From contig JBBRPS010000011.1 of assembly GCA_038227745.1 (NCBI GenBank), positions 1-34,699 of the forward strand: 34,699 bases of DNA, written 5' to 3'. The position numbers and the translations under genes were made by a program. This DNA is from DASPXY01 sp038227745 (GTDB taxonomy: Bacteria; Planctomycetota; Planctomycetia; Gemmatales; Gemmataceae). The notes beneath the pieces are model-generated. The model made no database searches. It was given only the letters and a program-made list of their open reading frames with translations, and was not told the origin of the DNA. How positions within the stretch are numbered: position 1 is the first letter of the stretch; every line of letters begins with the position of its first letter. Of this stretch, positions 9,725-17,522 are shown piece by piece.

Positions 9725-11149
9725 ATGAACCTTTCACCTGGCGCCAAGCGACAACAGTCCACCCTGATCTCTCGCCGCCGACTTCTCCAGGCCGGCGGGA
9801 TCGGCGCCTTGACTCTGGGCTTACCGGGGATGGTTGCGGCGACCGTCGATGGCAATCGTGGACTTGGCGGCGGTGCCGCCGAGAAATCATGCATCTTCAT
9901 CTTGCTGTGTGGCGGGCCCAGTCACCTCGATACCTGGGACCTGAAGCCCGCGGCGCCGGAGGGAATTCGTGGCCCTTACCAGCCCATTGCCACGACGGTC
10001 CCCGGCATGCGCATCAGCGAGCTTCACCCGCGTCTGGCCACGTTGACCCAGCATTTTTGTCTGATCCGGTCGATGACGCACGTCGGGAATATCAGCAACC
10101 ATTTCGACGCCATGCACCACTGCTTGAGCGGCCAGGCAGGTGCGCCCGCCGACGCTCCGTACCTCGGTTCCATCCTGTCCAGGGTTCGACCCAACCAGCG
10201 CAACGTCGCGAACTACGTCTGGCTGATCCGGTGCGTCGGCGATCCCGTCTTCTGCGCCCCGAACATCGGAACGGGCGGCCACCTCGGCGCCCAACACACG
10301 CCGCTGTTCGTCGGCTCGGCAGCCAACCACCCCGCCATGCCTGGTTTCAGAGCTCCCGACGAGCTACTTACCGCGGTGGGACCCGAGCGGATGCAGGGGC
10401 GTCGTCGATTGCTCGATCGCCTGATTCCCACCGACAGCCCAGGCGACGGAAATCGACTCACGAGAGAATGGCAGGATCTACACCGGCGGGCCTTCGATTT
10501 GGCGAACGGTCCGGGAGGACGCCAGGTTTTTGAGCTCGAACGAGAGCCCGCGAGGGTGCGCGACCGCTATGGACGTCATCCCCTGGGACAAAACCTGCTG
10601 CTGGCGCGCCGGCTCGTCGAGGCGGGAGTCGGGTTCGTCACCGTCAATGGCTGGACGGGCACGGCTCCGGGGGCAGGGGGCGGACCACCCAGCTCGAGCT
10701 GGGACATGCACGGCGGCGAAATGGGCATGGGCAATGCCTTCGGCACCGGTTCGTACGGCATGGGCTGGTGCTTGCCGCGGCTCGATGAAGCCCTGTCCGC
10801 GTTGCTCGTCGATCTCCAGGAACGCGGCTTGCTTGAGCGCACCCTGGTGGTGGTGACCGGAGAGTTTGGCCGCACGCCGCGAATCAACGCGCCCGGTGCC
10901 AATCCAGGGCGCCAGCACTGGCCCTCGTGCTATTCTGCCATCCTTGCCGGCGCCGGCATTCGCGGCGGTATGGTTTACGGCGAGTCTGACCGGATCGGCG
11001 CGTACGTGAAGGACAAGCCGGTGCGCCCCCAGGACCTCGGCGCCACGATCTACCACGCCCTGGACGTCCCGCTCGATCTTCGCCTGGGCAGGGACGGCTT
11101 CACCCGTCCAATCACCACGGGCCAGCCGCTCCTGGATCTGTTCGGATAA
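9725..11149 (+). CDS. DUF1501 family protein, Tat-exported
   Basis: 474 residues; the ATG at 9725 follows GGGGGAGA, better placed than the in-frame ATG at 9683. The N-terminus has a twin-arginine signal, SRRRLLQAGG followed by a hydrophobic stretch, so the protein is probably exported folded. DUF1501 proteins belong to the alkaline phosphatase/sulfatase-like fold; their activity is not established. Family landmarks are LLCGGPSHLDTWDLKP, HVGNISNHFDAMHHCLSG, a SSWDMHGGEMGM segment, GEFGRTPRIN, and the C-terminal DLGATIYHALDVP. In planctomycetes this gene usually follows a DUF1549/DUF1553 gene; here the only such gene is about 11 kb away, so this copy stands alone. The convergent hydrolase gene lies downstream beyond a hairpin. 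Confidence 0.9.
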   Translation: MNLSPGAKRQQSTLISRRRLLQAGGIGALTLGLPGMVAATVDGNRGLGGGAAEKSCIFILLCGGPSHLDTWDLKPAAPEGIRGPYQPIATTVPGMRISELHPRLATLTQHFCLIRSMTHVGNISNHFDAMHHCLSGQAGAPADAPYLGSILSRVRPNQRNVANYVWLIRCVGDPVFCAPNIGTGGHLGAQHTPLFVGSAANHPAMPGFRAPDELLTAVGPERMQGRRRLLDRLIPTDSPGDGNRLTREWQDLHRRAFDLANGPGGRQVFELEREPARVRDRYGRHPLGQNLLLARRLVEAGVGFVTVNGWTGTAPGAGGGPPSSSWDMHGGEMGMGNAFGTGSYGMGWCLPRLDEALSALLVDLQERGLLERTLVVVTGEFGRTPRINAPGANPGRQHWPSCYSAILAGAGIRGGMVYGESDRIGAYVKDKPVRPQDLGATIYHALDVPLDLRLGRDGFTRPITTGQPLLDLFG

Positions 11150-11187
11150 GCTCGTCCTGTAAGGCGAGCGGCAGGAGAAACGCTCCC

Positions 11188-11250
11188 TGTAGGACGGGTC
11201 TCCCGACCCGTCCTCTCGCGGACAGGACGGGTCGGGAGACCCGTCCTACA
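11188..11250. repeat. Perfect 27-bp inverted repeat between convergent genes
   Basis: The arms 11188-11214 and 11224-11250 are exact reverse complements with a 9-base loop. Each contains the inner palindrome GGACGGGTC-TCC-GACCCGTCC (minus shared bases). Outside the arms, GGCGAGCGGCAGGAGAAA (11163-11180) is roughly mirrored by TTTCTTTCGCCGCTCGCC downstream, so the element may be about 110 bases long. Its position suits a bidirectional terminator for the DUF1501 gene and the hydrolase gene. Confidence 0.85.
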
Positions 11251-11336
11251 GCCTGTTTTCTTTCGCCGCTCGCCCTATGGGCCGATCAGCGGGCCTGAAA
11301 TAATCCTCCCTCTGAAGCACGGGACACGGAACGCTC

Positions 11337-11355
11337 GGGCGGCGCAACGCCGCCC
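11337..11355. repeat. Short GC hairpin
   Basis: The sequence GGGCGGCG-CAA-CGCCGCCC is a perfect 8-bp stem with a 3-base loop, downstream of the hydrolase gene (minus strand). It may be a terminator or another palindromic repeat unit. Confidence 0.6.
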
Positions 11356-11465
11356 ACGGTGCAGGGCACCGAGCTAGACCTGGGCCCCGGGGCCTGCCGG
11401 CTCACGAAGTCCGGCAGACCTGTTCTACCGCCCGCCGACGCCGCCGCAAGCGACTGCCGCGGGCA

Positions 11466-12380
11466 TCAAGGAGACGAGTCCGTGGAAGCGGTTTTGAGCA
11501 GACGTCGCGAACGCATCCAGTCGGCGCAGCGCTGCGGCCAGGTGGAGCACGGCTCGGCGCTGGGGCGCAACCCGAAGCCGTGGCCGCCCGAGGCGTAGAC
11601 GTGCAGCTCAGCCGATACGCCGGCCTTCCTCAGGAACAGGTCCATGATGATGCTGTTGTCGGCGGAGATCGGGTCGTTGGCGGCGTGGACCAGGAACATC
11701 TGCGGACTGTCCTTGGTGACGCGGATGTCCGGCGCCAGCTCGCGCCGGTCCTTGCCCAGCAGGTAAGCGGGGTAGACCAGCACCGCGAAGTCGGGGCGGC
11801 AGCTCACCTTGTCGATTTCATCGACCGGCTCGTAGGCCCGTTTGTCGAAGTTGGTGGCGGTCCAGGCGGTCAGGTGGCCGCCGGCCGAGAAGCCGAGCAT
11901 CCCGATGCGCTTCGCGTCGAGGCTCCACTCGCCCGCCTTGCTGCGCACCAGGCTGACGGCCCGCTGGGCGTCCATCTGCGCCTGCGGCGGCGCGCCCTTC
12001 CCGCCGGACCGGCGCGGCACGCGGTACTTGAGGAGGATGCCGGTGACGCCGACCGAGTTGAGCCAGCGCGCCACCTCCTCGCCCTCCAGGTCCCAGGCGA
12101 GGATGTTGTAGCCGCCGCCCGGCGCGATCACGACCGCCGCTCCGGTGTCCTTGTCCTTCGTCGGCCGGTAAACCGTCAGCGTCGGCCGCGTGACGTTCGC
12201 GACGATCGTCAGCGGCCGCGCGCCTGGCTTCGACGGGGTTACCTTCTCCGGGCCGACCGCGCCCGTCTCGCCGGGCGCCTTGCCGGGCCAGACGTCGAGC
12301 GTCAGGGGTTTCTCGGGCGCCTGCGCCGTCAGCCGGCCTCCGGCGAAGACCAGGACGGTAAGAAGGAGCACGTGTCGCAT
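11466..12380 (-). CDS. Secreted alpha/beta hydrolase (esterase/xylanase-esterase-like)
   Basis: 304 residues from the ATG at 12380, starting with a typical Sec signal peptide (MRHVLLLTVLVFAGGRLTAQA). The upstream in-frame extension is not needed. The alpha/beta-hydrolase fold shows the oxyanion segment IAPGGGY (85-91), the nucleophile Ser165 in GFSAGG, Asp236 in HAANDPIS and His267 in GGHGFG, giving a complete catalytic triad. The N-terminal LDVWPGKAPGE is typical of planctomycete proteins annotated as xylanase or acetyl-xylan esterases. It probably removes acyl groups from sugars or other small esters outside the cytoplasm, but the substrate is not determined by sequence. It is convergent with the DUF1501 gene. 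Confidence 0.9.
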   Translation of the reverse strand: MRHVLLLTVLVFAGGRLTAQAPEKPLTLDVWPGKAPGETGAVGPEKVTPSKPGARPLTIVANVTRPTLTVYRPTKDKDTGAAVVIAPGGGYNILAWDLEGEEVARWLNSVGVTGILLKYRVPRRSGGKGAPPQAQMDAQRAVSLVRSKAGEWSLDAKRIGMLGFSAGGHLTAWTATNFDKRAYEPVDEIDKVSCRPDFAVLVYPAYLLGKDRRELAPDIRVTKDSPQMFLVHAANDPISADNSIIMDLFLRKAGVSAELHVYASGGHGFGLRPSAEPCSTWPQRCADWMRSRRLLKTASTDSSP

Positions 12381-12514
12381 CAGTGAAGATCTCCCGGGGA
12401 GAGGCTGCGGAGTCGGGCCGGTCCCGACGTGGGGCCCGGCATGGCCGGCCGCCTCCCAGGCGCGATTGTAGGTGCGGCGGGTGCGGACTTCCACGCGGCT
12501 TGCGGCCCCCGACG

Positions 12515-12676
12515 TCAGCGGAGAGACTTCCCCGAAACGTCGAGCACCTGCGCGTTGGACGTGGCGTTCCCGAAGTGGGTGAAGTCGCGGAAGGCCCACA
12601 CCACTCGTTTGTCGCGCGTGATTTCGATGACCTGCGGGTTCGCCTTGCCCGCGTGGCAGTTCCCCACACGGCACCC
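12515..12676 (-). pseudogene. C-terminal remnant of a propeller-type (PQQ-like) protein
   Basis: About 53 residues ending at the stop at 12515 read as a coherent protein tail: GNCHAGKANPQVIEITRD, then KRVVWAFRDFTHFGN and AQVLDVSGKSLR. The repeat style (N-P-Q-hydrophobic-E-hydrophobic, V-V-W-x-F) is that of planctomycete beta-propeller proteins with PQQ-like blades. Upstream of residue G-C-R the frame turns into sequence lying opposite a kinase fragment, with no matching blades. It is therefore a gene end without its beginning. It could instead be a short expressed protein, but no ribosome-binding site was found. Confidence 0.55.
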
Positions 12677-12768
12677 TGGCGCCCCGCTGTCCTCGAGCGC
12701 GGCCCGAAAAGGATCGACGAGCATCCCCCGAGGTCCGCGCCAGGTCTCAGGGGCGCCCGCGACCTGGT

Positions 12769-12912
12769 TCCGAGCCGTACCGGATCCTCGAACCACTCGG
12801 CGCGGGAGGCATGGGACAGGTCTTCAAGGCACGGCCGAAGTGGCTCTTCAAATTCATCGTGTTGGGCTTCCTCGCTGCCGGATGCTTGGGTAGGATACTC
12901 TTCCCCGAATGA
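12769..12912 (+). pseudogene. N-terminal fragment of a Ser/Thr protein kinase
   Basis: Reading from GAG at 12772, the plus strand encodes EPYRILEPLGAGGMGQVFKAR, the glycine-rich ATP loop of planctomycete Ser/Thr kinases. It then continues as PKWLFKFIVLGFLAAGCLG and a short tail to a TGA at 12910, with no catalytic lysine, HRD or DFG. The frame is open from 12628 but has no start codon before the loop. The rest of the kinase has been lost or replaced by a hydrophobic tail. Both full-length kinases in this window carry the same loop, so this may be debris of a third copy. Confidence 0.65.
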
Positions 12913-12924
12913 AGGAGAGAGAGC

Positions 12925-13248
12925 ATGGACGTGGATCCGCTGACGGAACTCACAACCCTCCAGGGCCTCCTGGAGGCCGCCAACCTCCCCGACGATACCC
13001 GGCAGGCCGCCCTCTGGTGCGTCAAGCAACTCCCCGGCCCGTGCCGGGAGTTCTCCCGCGACTACGACAGCAGGCACGGCGACGAGGTACTCCGCCTCGC
13101 CAAGGGGGCCGCACAGAAGGTGGCCGACTCCTCGGTCGCGGCTACCGTCCGGGAGCAACTGGCGGAACTCCTCGCACGCCTGGGGTTGGGGGTGGTGGAC
13201 CTCGCGCCCCCGCGACCACCGGCACGCCGCCGTCGCAAGGCAGTGTGA
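12925..13248 (+). CDS. Small hypothetical protein (107 residues)
   Basis: The ATG at 12925 follows a strong AAGGAGAGAG. The protein begins MDVDPLTELTTLQGLLEA and is mostly charged helix. It has two cysteines (in ALWCVKQLPGPCREF) and a very basic C-terminus (PPARRRRKAV). There is no signal peptide or membrane segment, so it is probably cytoplasmic, and the basic tail might contact nucleic acid. I do not recognise a family. It starts only 12 bases after the kinase fragment ends. The regular codon use and good ribosome-binding site argue that it is a real gene. Confidence 0.6.
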   Translation: MDVDPLTELTTLQGLLEAANLPDDTRQAALWCVKQLPGPCREFSRDYDSRHGDEVLRLAKGAAQKVADSSVAATVREQLAELLARLGLGVVDLAPPRPPARRRRKAV

Positions 13249-13479
13249 GCCGAGAACCGCGCCGCGACCGAAGCAACCCCGTGCGTGGGGCCGGGGCCGC
13301 GGCGATGGCCGAGGATCGAGCCTTCGTTCGACATGCGGGTATGCAGCTGACGGTGCTGCGACTTCACCTCTCTCTTGCGGCATCCCCTTCCTGCTTTTCT
13401 GGCCAACAATGCGCTTGCGGACCGCCCTCCTGCGGGTTAGCATCGCGACTGTGGTCCCGGTGTCATCGGACGGACGCGC

Positions 13480-14082
13480 ATGGTAAAATCCCTGTCAATC
13501 CCACTCTGTTTCGTCGTCATAAGCCTGCTGGCCGCGGGCGACGAGGCCGCCCAGGCGCCCGCCGAACTGACCGCGGCGGAGCGGACCGCCGCGCGCGCCC
13601 TGGCGGAACAGGCCCTCAAGGCCCGCGACCTGCTCAGGGGTAAGGTCTACCTGACGCGCATCGAGGTCTTCCCCGACAGCCGCGGGGCGAAGCGCCACGC
13701 CATCGTCACGCACTACCGCTACGACGGCGACCTGGGCATCCGCACCGCCATCGACCTCGACCGCAAAGAGGTGACCGCCGTCGAGACGATTCCGCACCTG
13801 CCCACCTCGCTCGCGCCCGAAGAAGTCGCGGAGGCCGACCGGCTCGCCCGCGCCGACCCCGTGGTCGCCAGGGCCCTCGCGCGCTACGCAGGCATGGGGA
13901 AGATCGAGGTGGACGCCGTCATCGTCTCCACCGTCATCCCGGACGACCCGCGTTTCCACCACCGCACCGTCCGCCTGGCCTTCCGCCGTGGGCGCGAGTA
14001 CCTGCTCTACGCCCCCTTCGTCGAGGTCGATCTCACGACCGGCACGGTCCGGGCCGACCGCATCGCCACCGGGCATGACTGA
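13480..14082 (+). CDS. Separate N2/N3 domains of a copper amine oxidase, secreted
   Basis: 200 residues with a signal peptide (MVKSLSIPLCFVVISLLAAG). The body resembles the two small non-catalytic domains (N2 and N3) that precede the catalytic domain in copper amine oxidases. LTAAERTAARALAEQAL matches the start of N2, TAIDLDRKEVTAVETIPH and LAPEEVAEADRLARADP match its later part, and the final segment ending FVEVDLTTGTVRADR matches N3. No catalytic residue belongs to these domains. The next gene, 76 bases downstream in another frame, encodes the catalytic domain alone, so the two products probably assemble outside the cytoplasm. The start has no strong ribosome-binding site. A frameshift in one ancestral gene is possible, but the downstream gene has its own signal peptide and ribosome-binding site. 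Confidence 0.72.
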   Translation: MVKSLSIPLCFVVISLLAAGDEAAQAPAELTAAERTAARALAEQALKARDLLRGKVYLTRIEVFPDSRGAKRHAIVTHYRYDGDLGIRTAIDLDRKEVTAVETIPHLPTSLAPEEVAEADRLARADPVVARALARYAGMGKIEVDAVIVSTVIPDDPRFHHRTVRLAFRRGREYLLYAPFVEVDLTTGTVRADRIATGHD

Positions 14083-14158
14083 GAAGGCCTCTTCTCCCCG
14101 CGCCCCCGAAACTGTGGCGCGGGGAGGAAGGCCCAGACACCATCGCAAGGAGCCGACG

Positions 14159-15337
14159 ATGTCTCGATTCCGTTCCGCCGTGTGCCTGCTCGGGGTCGCG
14201 GCCGCCGTCATCGCCCTTCCCGGGGACACGTCCCCGCGCGGCGCCGCCCAGCCGGGGCGGCCAGACCTCGGCGGCAGGGCCGGCCTGGGCGGCGAGATCA
14301 TCCAGGAGTACCCCGTCGGCGGCGCCATGCAGACCGCCTGGAAGGTGCGCTACGCCGTCTCCAGCCCCGGCTCGGGACTCGTGATCGCCGGCGCCTGGTT
14401 CAAGACCACGCCGCAGGCCGACTGGCTCAAGGTGCTGGAGAACGTGCGCCTGTCGGAGATCTTCGTGCCCTACAACAACGGCTCGCGCATCTACGACGTC
14501 GGCGCCCAGGGCAACTACCGCCTGCTGCGCCACACTGCCGAGGACGCCGGCCCGACCGGCAGGGTCCACGAGGGCGGCCTGGTCGTGCAGGAAATCCGCG
14601 ACGCCGGCGTCCTGTGGAAGTACTACGACAAGGTCCGCCGGGCCCAGGACCTCGTCCTGTGGTCCACGCTCGGCGCGGGCAATTACAACTACCTCATGGA
14701 ATACAGCTTCCGCGGTGACGGCACGATCGGCTGCCGCCTCGGTTCGACCGGCCGCAACCTGCCCGGCCACGAGACGACCGGCCACATGCACCACGCCTGC
14801 TGGCGCATCGACGTGGACCTCGACGACGCCGAGCACAACACCGTCTACCTGGTGAAGCGGCAGGAGCCAAAGGGCATGAGGCAGGCGACCGATGTCGTGA
14901 CGCTGTTCAACGGCGGCGTCGAGGGCGGAGCCGCCTGGTCGCCGCAGGAGTTCACACGGCTGCGCGTCCAGGCGCGGAGGAAGAACGGGCAGGGCAAACC
15001 GATCGCCTACGAATTGATCCCGCACCGCCAGGGGACGGCCCGGCACTGGGGCGGCGGCGAGGAGTTCACCCATTACGACTTCTGGGTGACGCCCTACCGC
15101 GGCAACGAACAGCATTACATCCAGCTGCCGCGCTTCGCCGCCCAGAAGCGGAAGATCGTCGATACCGACGTGGTGATCTGGCACGTGTCGTCGGCGTACC
15201 ATTTACCGCGCGACGAGGACGGCTTGTTCCTCGGGCCGAACGGCCGGGTGCAGGTGCGCGGCGTGGCGCTGGCGACGTGGTGCGGCTTCGACCTGCGGCC
15301 GCGCAACGTGTTCGACAAGAGCCCGCTGTACCCGTGA
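14159..15337 (+). CDS. Copper amine oxidase catalytic domain, secreted
   Basis: 392 residues; the ATG at 14159 follows AAGGAG by 7 bases and begins a signal peptide ending near RGAAQ. The family converts primary amines to aldehydes, ammonia and peroxide, using copper and a self-made topaquinone. The catalytic base is probably Asp113 (YDVG, matching LDIGEYG in yeast enzymes). The cofactor tyrosine is probably Tyr176 in LGAGNYNY. Copper ligands are probably His209 and His211 (HMH, followed by WRIDVDLD) and His348 (YHLPRDED). The end, RPRNVFDKSPLYP, also fits. Two consensus positions of the cofactor motif differ: Ser/Thr is Gly172 and Asp/Glu is Asn177. The protein lacks N2/N3, which are encoded by the preceding gene. 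Confidence 0.85.
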   Translation: MSRFRSAVCLLGVAAAVIALPGDTSPRGAAQPGRPDLGGRAGLGGEIIQEYPVGGAMQTAWKVRYAVSSPGSGLVIAGAWFKTTPQADWLKVLENVRLSEIFVPYNNGSRIYDVGAQGNYRLLRHTAEDAGPTGRVHEGGLVVQEIRDAGVLWKYYDKVRRAQDLVLWSTLGAGNYNYLMEYSFRGDGTIGCRLGSTGRNLPGHETTGHMHHACWRIDVDLDDAEHNTVYLVKRQEPKGMRQATDVVTLFNGGVEGGAAWSPQEFTRLRVQARRKNGQGKPIAYELIPHRQGTARHWGGGEEFTHYDFWVTPYRGNEQHYIQLPRFAAQKRKIVDTDVVIWHVSSAYHLPRDEDGLFLGPNGRVQVRGVALATWCGFDLRPRNVFDKSPLYP

Positions 15338-15395
15338 GCGGCGTTCCGAGGTGGTTTCAACCCCGTAGGAGGAGGCTCCGCCCCCCGACCTTCCC

Positions 15396-16175
15396 ATGCG
15401 TGCGCGGCCCGGTTTCACGCTGATCGAGCTGCTGGTGGTAATCGCCATCATCGCCGTGCTGGTCGGGCTGCTCTTGCCCGCAGTGCAGAAGGTGCGTTCA
15501 GCGGCCAACCGGGCCCAGTGCCAGAACAACCTGCACCAGATCGGCCTGGCCTGCCACAACTACCACGACGTGCGCAAGGACCTGCCGCGCTACCGCCTGT
15601 GCCCGGCGCCGTGGCAGGGGGGCAACGACCTGTACTGTGATAAGCTGACATTGGCCACGATCTACACTGGCCCGAACGAGGTGTGGTGGGCGCCCTACGA
15701 CAACCGCGTCGGGCCGACATCCCCGCCGGCGGCCGGCTTCGACCCGACGCGGGCGCTGCTCTGGCCCTTCGTCGAGGGCAACAAGCAGATCTTCCGGTGC
15801 CCCGACGGCATCGACATCGCACCGGGCAGCGCCACGCAGGGCCAGGCTTATCAGGTGAGTTACGGGATGAACTATGTCACCGGCGGGCCGAACGGCCGGC
15901 GCCTGAACGACCTGCGCCTGAACGACCTGACGAACGGCAACGGCAGCTCGAACATCATGCTGGTGTGGGACCACGCGAAGACGCCGGGCTGCGCCAACTC
16001 GAATGTGGTCGCCCCGCGCGGGCCGTGGGCGCCGTACACCGGGGCGGCGGCCGCGACCCACTACCCCGCCGACCGGCACGTCGGCGTTTTCAACGTCCTC
16101 TTCTGCGATGCCCATGTCGATTCCCTGACGCAGAACGACCTGCAGGATCGGATGTTCTACGCCCAGGGGCCGTGA
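15396..16175 (+). CDS. DUF1559 protein with type IV pilin-like N-terminus
   Basis: 259 residues. The N-terminus is a prepilin signal: a short basic leader MRARPG, then FTLIELLVVIAIIAVLVGLL, with cleavage expected between Gly6 and Phe7 and Glu at mature position 5. The rest is the DUF1559 (SBP_bac_10) domain, ending in the family's RHVGVFNVLFCDAHVDSL. Planctomycete genomes carry many of these pseudopilin-like proteins, whose role is not established; export and surface anchoring are expected. A short internal duplication, RLNDLRLNDL, is visible in the middle. AGGAGGAGG lies about 25 bases before the ATG, too far for a normal ribosome-binding site. Confidence 0.92.
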   Translation: MRARPGFTLIELLVVIAIIAVLVGLLLPAVQKVRSAANRAQCQNNLHQIGLACHNYHDVRKDLPRYRLCPAPWQGGNDLYCDKLTLATIYTGPNEVWWAPYDNRVGPTSPPAAGFDPTRALLWPFVEGNKQIFRCPDGIDIAPGSATQGQAYQVSYGMNYVTGGPNGRRLNDLRLNDLTNGNGSSNIMLVWDHAKTPGCANSNVVAPRGPWAPYTGAAAATHYPADRHVGVFNVLFCDAHVDSLTQNDLQDRMFYAQGP

Positions 16176-16258
16176 CGCAGGGGCGAGGGGAGAAACCAGC
16201 ACCTGCCGCTCGCCTTACGCCGCTTCCCCTGGGGGAGCGCCGTGAGGCTGTGCCACGG

Positions 16259-16314
16259 GTTGGCCGCCCCCTCCCGGCGCGGCGAACCTCCCGGCAGCTG
16301 CGGGGGCGGCCAAC
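16259..16314. repeat. Inverted repeat with 13-bp arms
   Basis: GTTGGCCGCCCCC (16259-16271) is exactly inverted at 16302-16314, with a GC-rich interior that has further short complementarities. It lies between the DUF1559 gene and the truncated Uma2 gene, in a gap with no other feature. Confidence 0.6.
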
Positions 16315-16407
16315 TCGTGCCGCGCCTCCCGGCGCTCCGCCTCTCCGCCTTGGCCGCCGAACCGGGAGCCGACGGCGCCGGCGACGAGGTGCTGCACCAG
16401 GCAGGAA

Positions 16408-16800
16408 GTGACAAAGGGCGCCAAGGAGATGGTGTTTATCTTTCATCGACCGGCCCGCCGCCCCGATGTCGCCTTCGTCGCCTACGACCGGATCACGACC
16501 CCCGCCGTCCCGGCCACCGACCCGTCCGAGTGGGAGGTAGTCCCGAACCTGGCGGTGGAAGCGATCAGCCCTCACAACACTGCCGAGGAGGTCCTGGTGA
16601 AGATCCAGGACTATTTCGACTGCGGAGTCGAGTTGGTCTGGGTGATCTACCCGCGCCAGCGCTGGATCTACGTGTACGAGTTGCCGACCCAGGTTCGCAT
16701 CCTGCGCGAGGCGGACGAACTCGACGGCGGGAAGGTGTTGCCCGGTTTTCGCCTGGGCATCGCCGCCCTGTTCGCCGCCCTGGTCAAGCCGACAACCTGA
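16408..16800 (+). CDS. Uma2 family protein, N-terminally truncated
   Basis: 130 residues, against roughly 190-210 for normal Uma2 (DUF820) proteins, which have a PD-(D/E)XK nuclease-like fold. The visible part matches the second half of the family: RRPDVAFVAYDRI (Asp20), WEVVPNLAVEAISP (Glu51), EEVLVKIQDYFDCGVELVWVIYP (Lys65), and the terminal strand/helix with LPGFRLGIAALF. The family's first segment (the ELIDGxLxxM-type start) is missing, and I found no trace of it upstream, where a hairpin repeat lies instead. The start is a GTG at 16408, with ATG at 16429 as alternative. It may be a decayed gene or a shortened protein. Confidence 0.65.
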   Translation: MTKGAKEMVFIFHRPARRPDVAFVAYDRITTPAVPATDPSEWEVVPNLAVEAISPHNTAEEVLVKIQDYFDCGVELVWVIYPRQRWIYVYELPTQVRILREADELDGGKVLPGFRLGIAALFAALVKPTT

Positions 16801-16894
16801 GGGCAGACTTCGTCCCCCGTCGTCGCCCGAGGATCCTCATCCCGCCATGAAGACAGGTTCTGCCAACTTCTGGGTCCGACTGAAGGAGATTTCG

Positions 16895-17470
16895 ATGTTC
16901 TTCCAGGGAAGGGACGAGGTCCACAAGACCATGCGCCGGCTCGTCAAGAGGCTGGAGAAGGCGAACATCCCCTACGCCGTCATTGGGGGAATGGCCGTCA
17001 ACGCGCACGGGCACCGCCGGACTACCGGTGACCTGGACGTCCTTCTCACCGCCGAGGGGTTCGCGCTGTTCCGCGAGAAGTTTGTGCCGAAGAACTACGA
17101 GACGGTCCCGAAGCGGGCGCGACGGTTCGTGGATCAGAAGAATGCGATTATCGTTGATATTCTCGTCACCGGACTGTTCCCCGGTAACGGCAAGCCTGGT
17201 CCTATCGCGTTCCCCGACCCCACGGAGGTTTCCGAAACGGTCAACGAGATCAAGGTCGCCAATCTCGTGACGTTGCTCCAGCTCAAGCTGGCCGCGCGGC
17301 GCTATCAGGATTTCGCCGACGTCGTGAACCTGATCAAGGTGCATGACCTCGATGAGTCGTTTCAGGATCGCCTTCATCCTTCGCTCCATCGTGACTACAT
17401 CGAGTGCTTGGAAGAGAAGCGCCGCGAGGATGAGTACGAGGCGTGCGAAGGCGAACCGCCGCCGGAGTGA
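16895..17470 (+). CDS. Nucleotidyltransferase-fold protein (AbiEii/MNT-like)
   Basis: 191 residues; the ATG at 16895 follows AAGGAG by 6 bases and is preferred over the in-frame ATG at 16847. The N-terminal part is a pol-beta type nucleotidyltransferase core: YAVIGGMAVNAHGHRRTTGDLDVLL, with Gly31-Gly32, metal-binding Asp46 and Asp48, and a third carboxylate Asp88 in NAIIVDILV. Such proteins transfer nucleotides to RNA or proteins and often act as one half of toxin-antitoxin or abortive-infection pairs. No HEPN or AbiEi partner gene is next to it; the upstream neighbour is the truncated Uma2 gene. The substrate is unknown. Confidence 0.75.
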   Translation: MFFQGRDEVHKTMRRLVKRLEKANIPYAVIGGMAVNAHGHRRTTGDLDVLLTAEGFALFREKFVPKNYETVPKRARRFVDQKNAIIVDILVTGLFPGNGKPGPIAFPDPTEVSETVNEIKVANLVTLLQLKLAARRYQDFADVVNLIKVHDLDESFQDRLHPSLHRDYIECLEEKRREDEYEACEGEPPPE

Positions 17471-17522
17471 CCGGACGTCCTCGTCCGGACAGAGCAAAGA
17501 ACTCCGTAAAGGATAATCGCTC

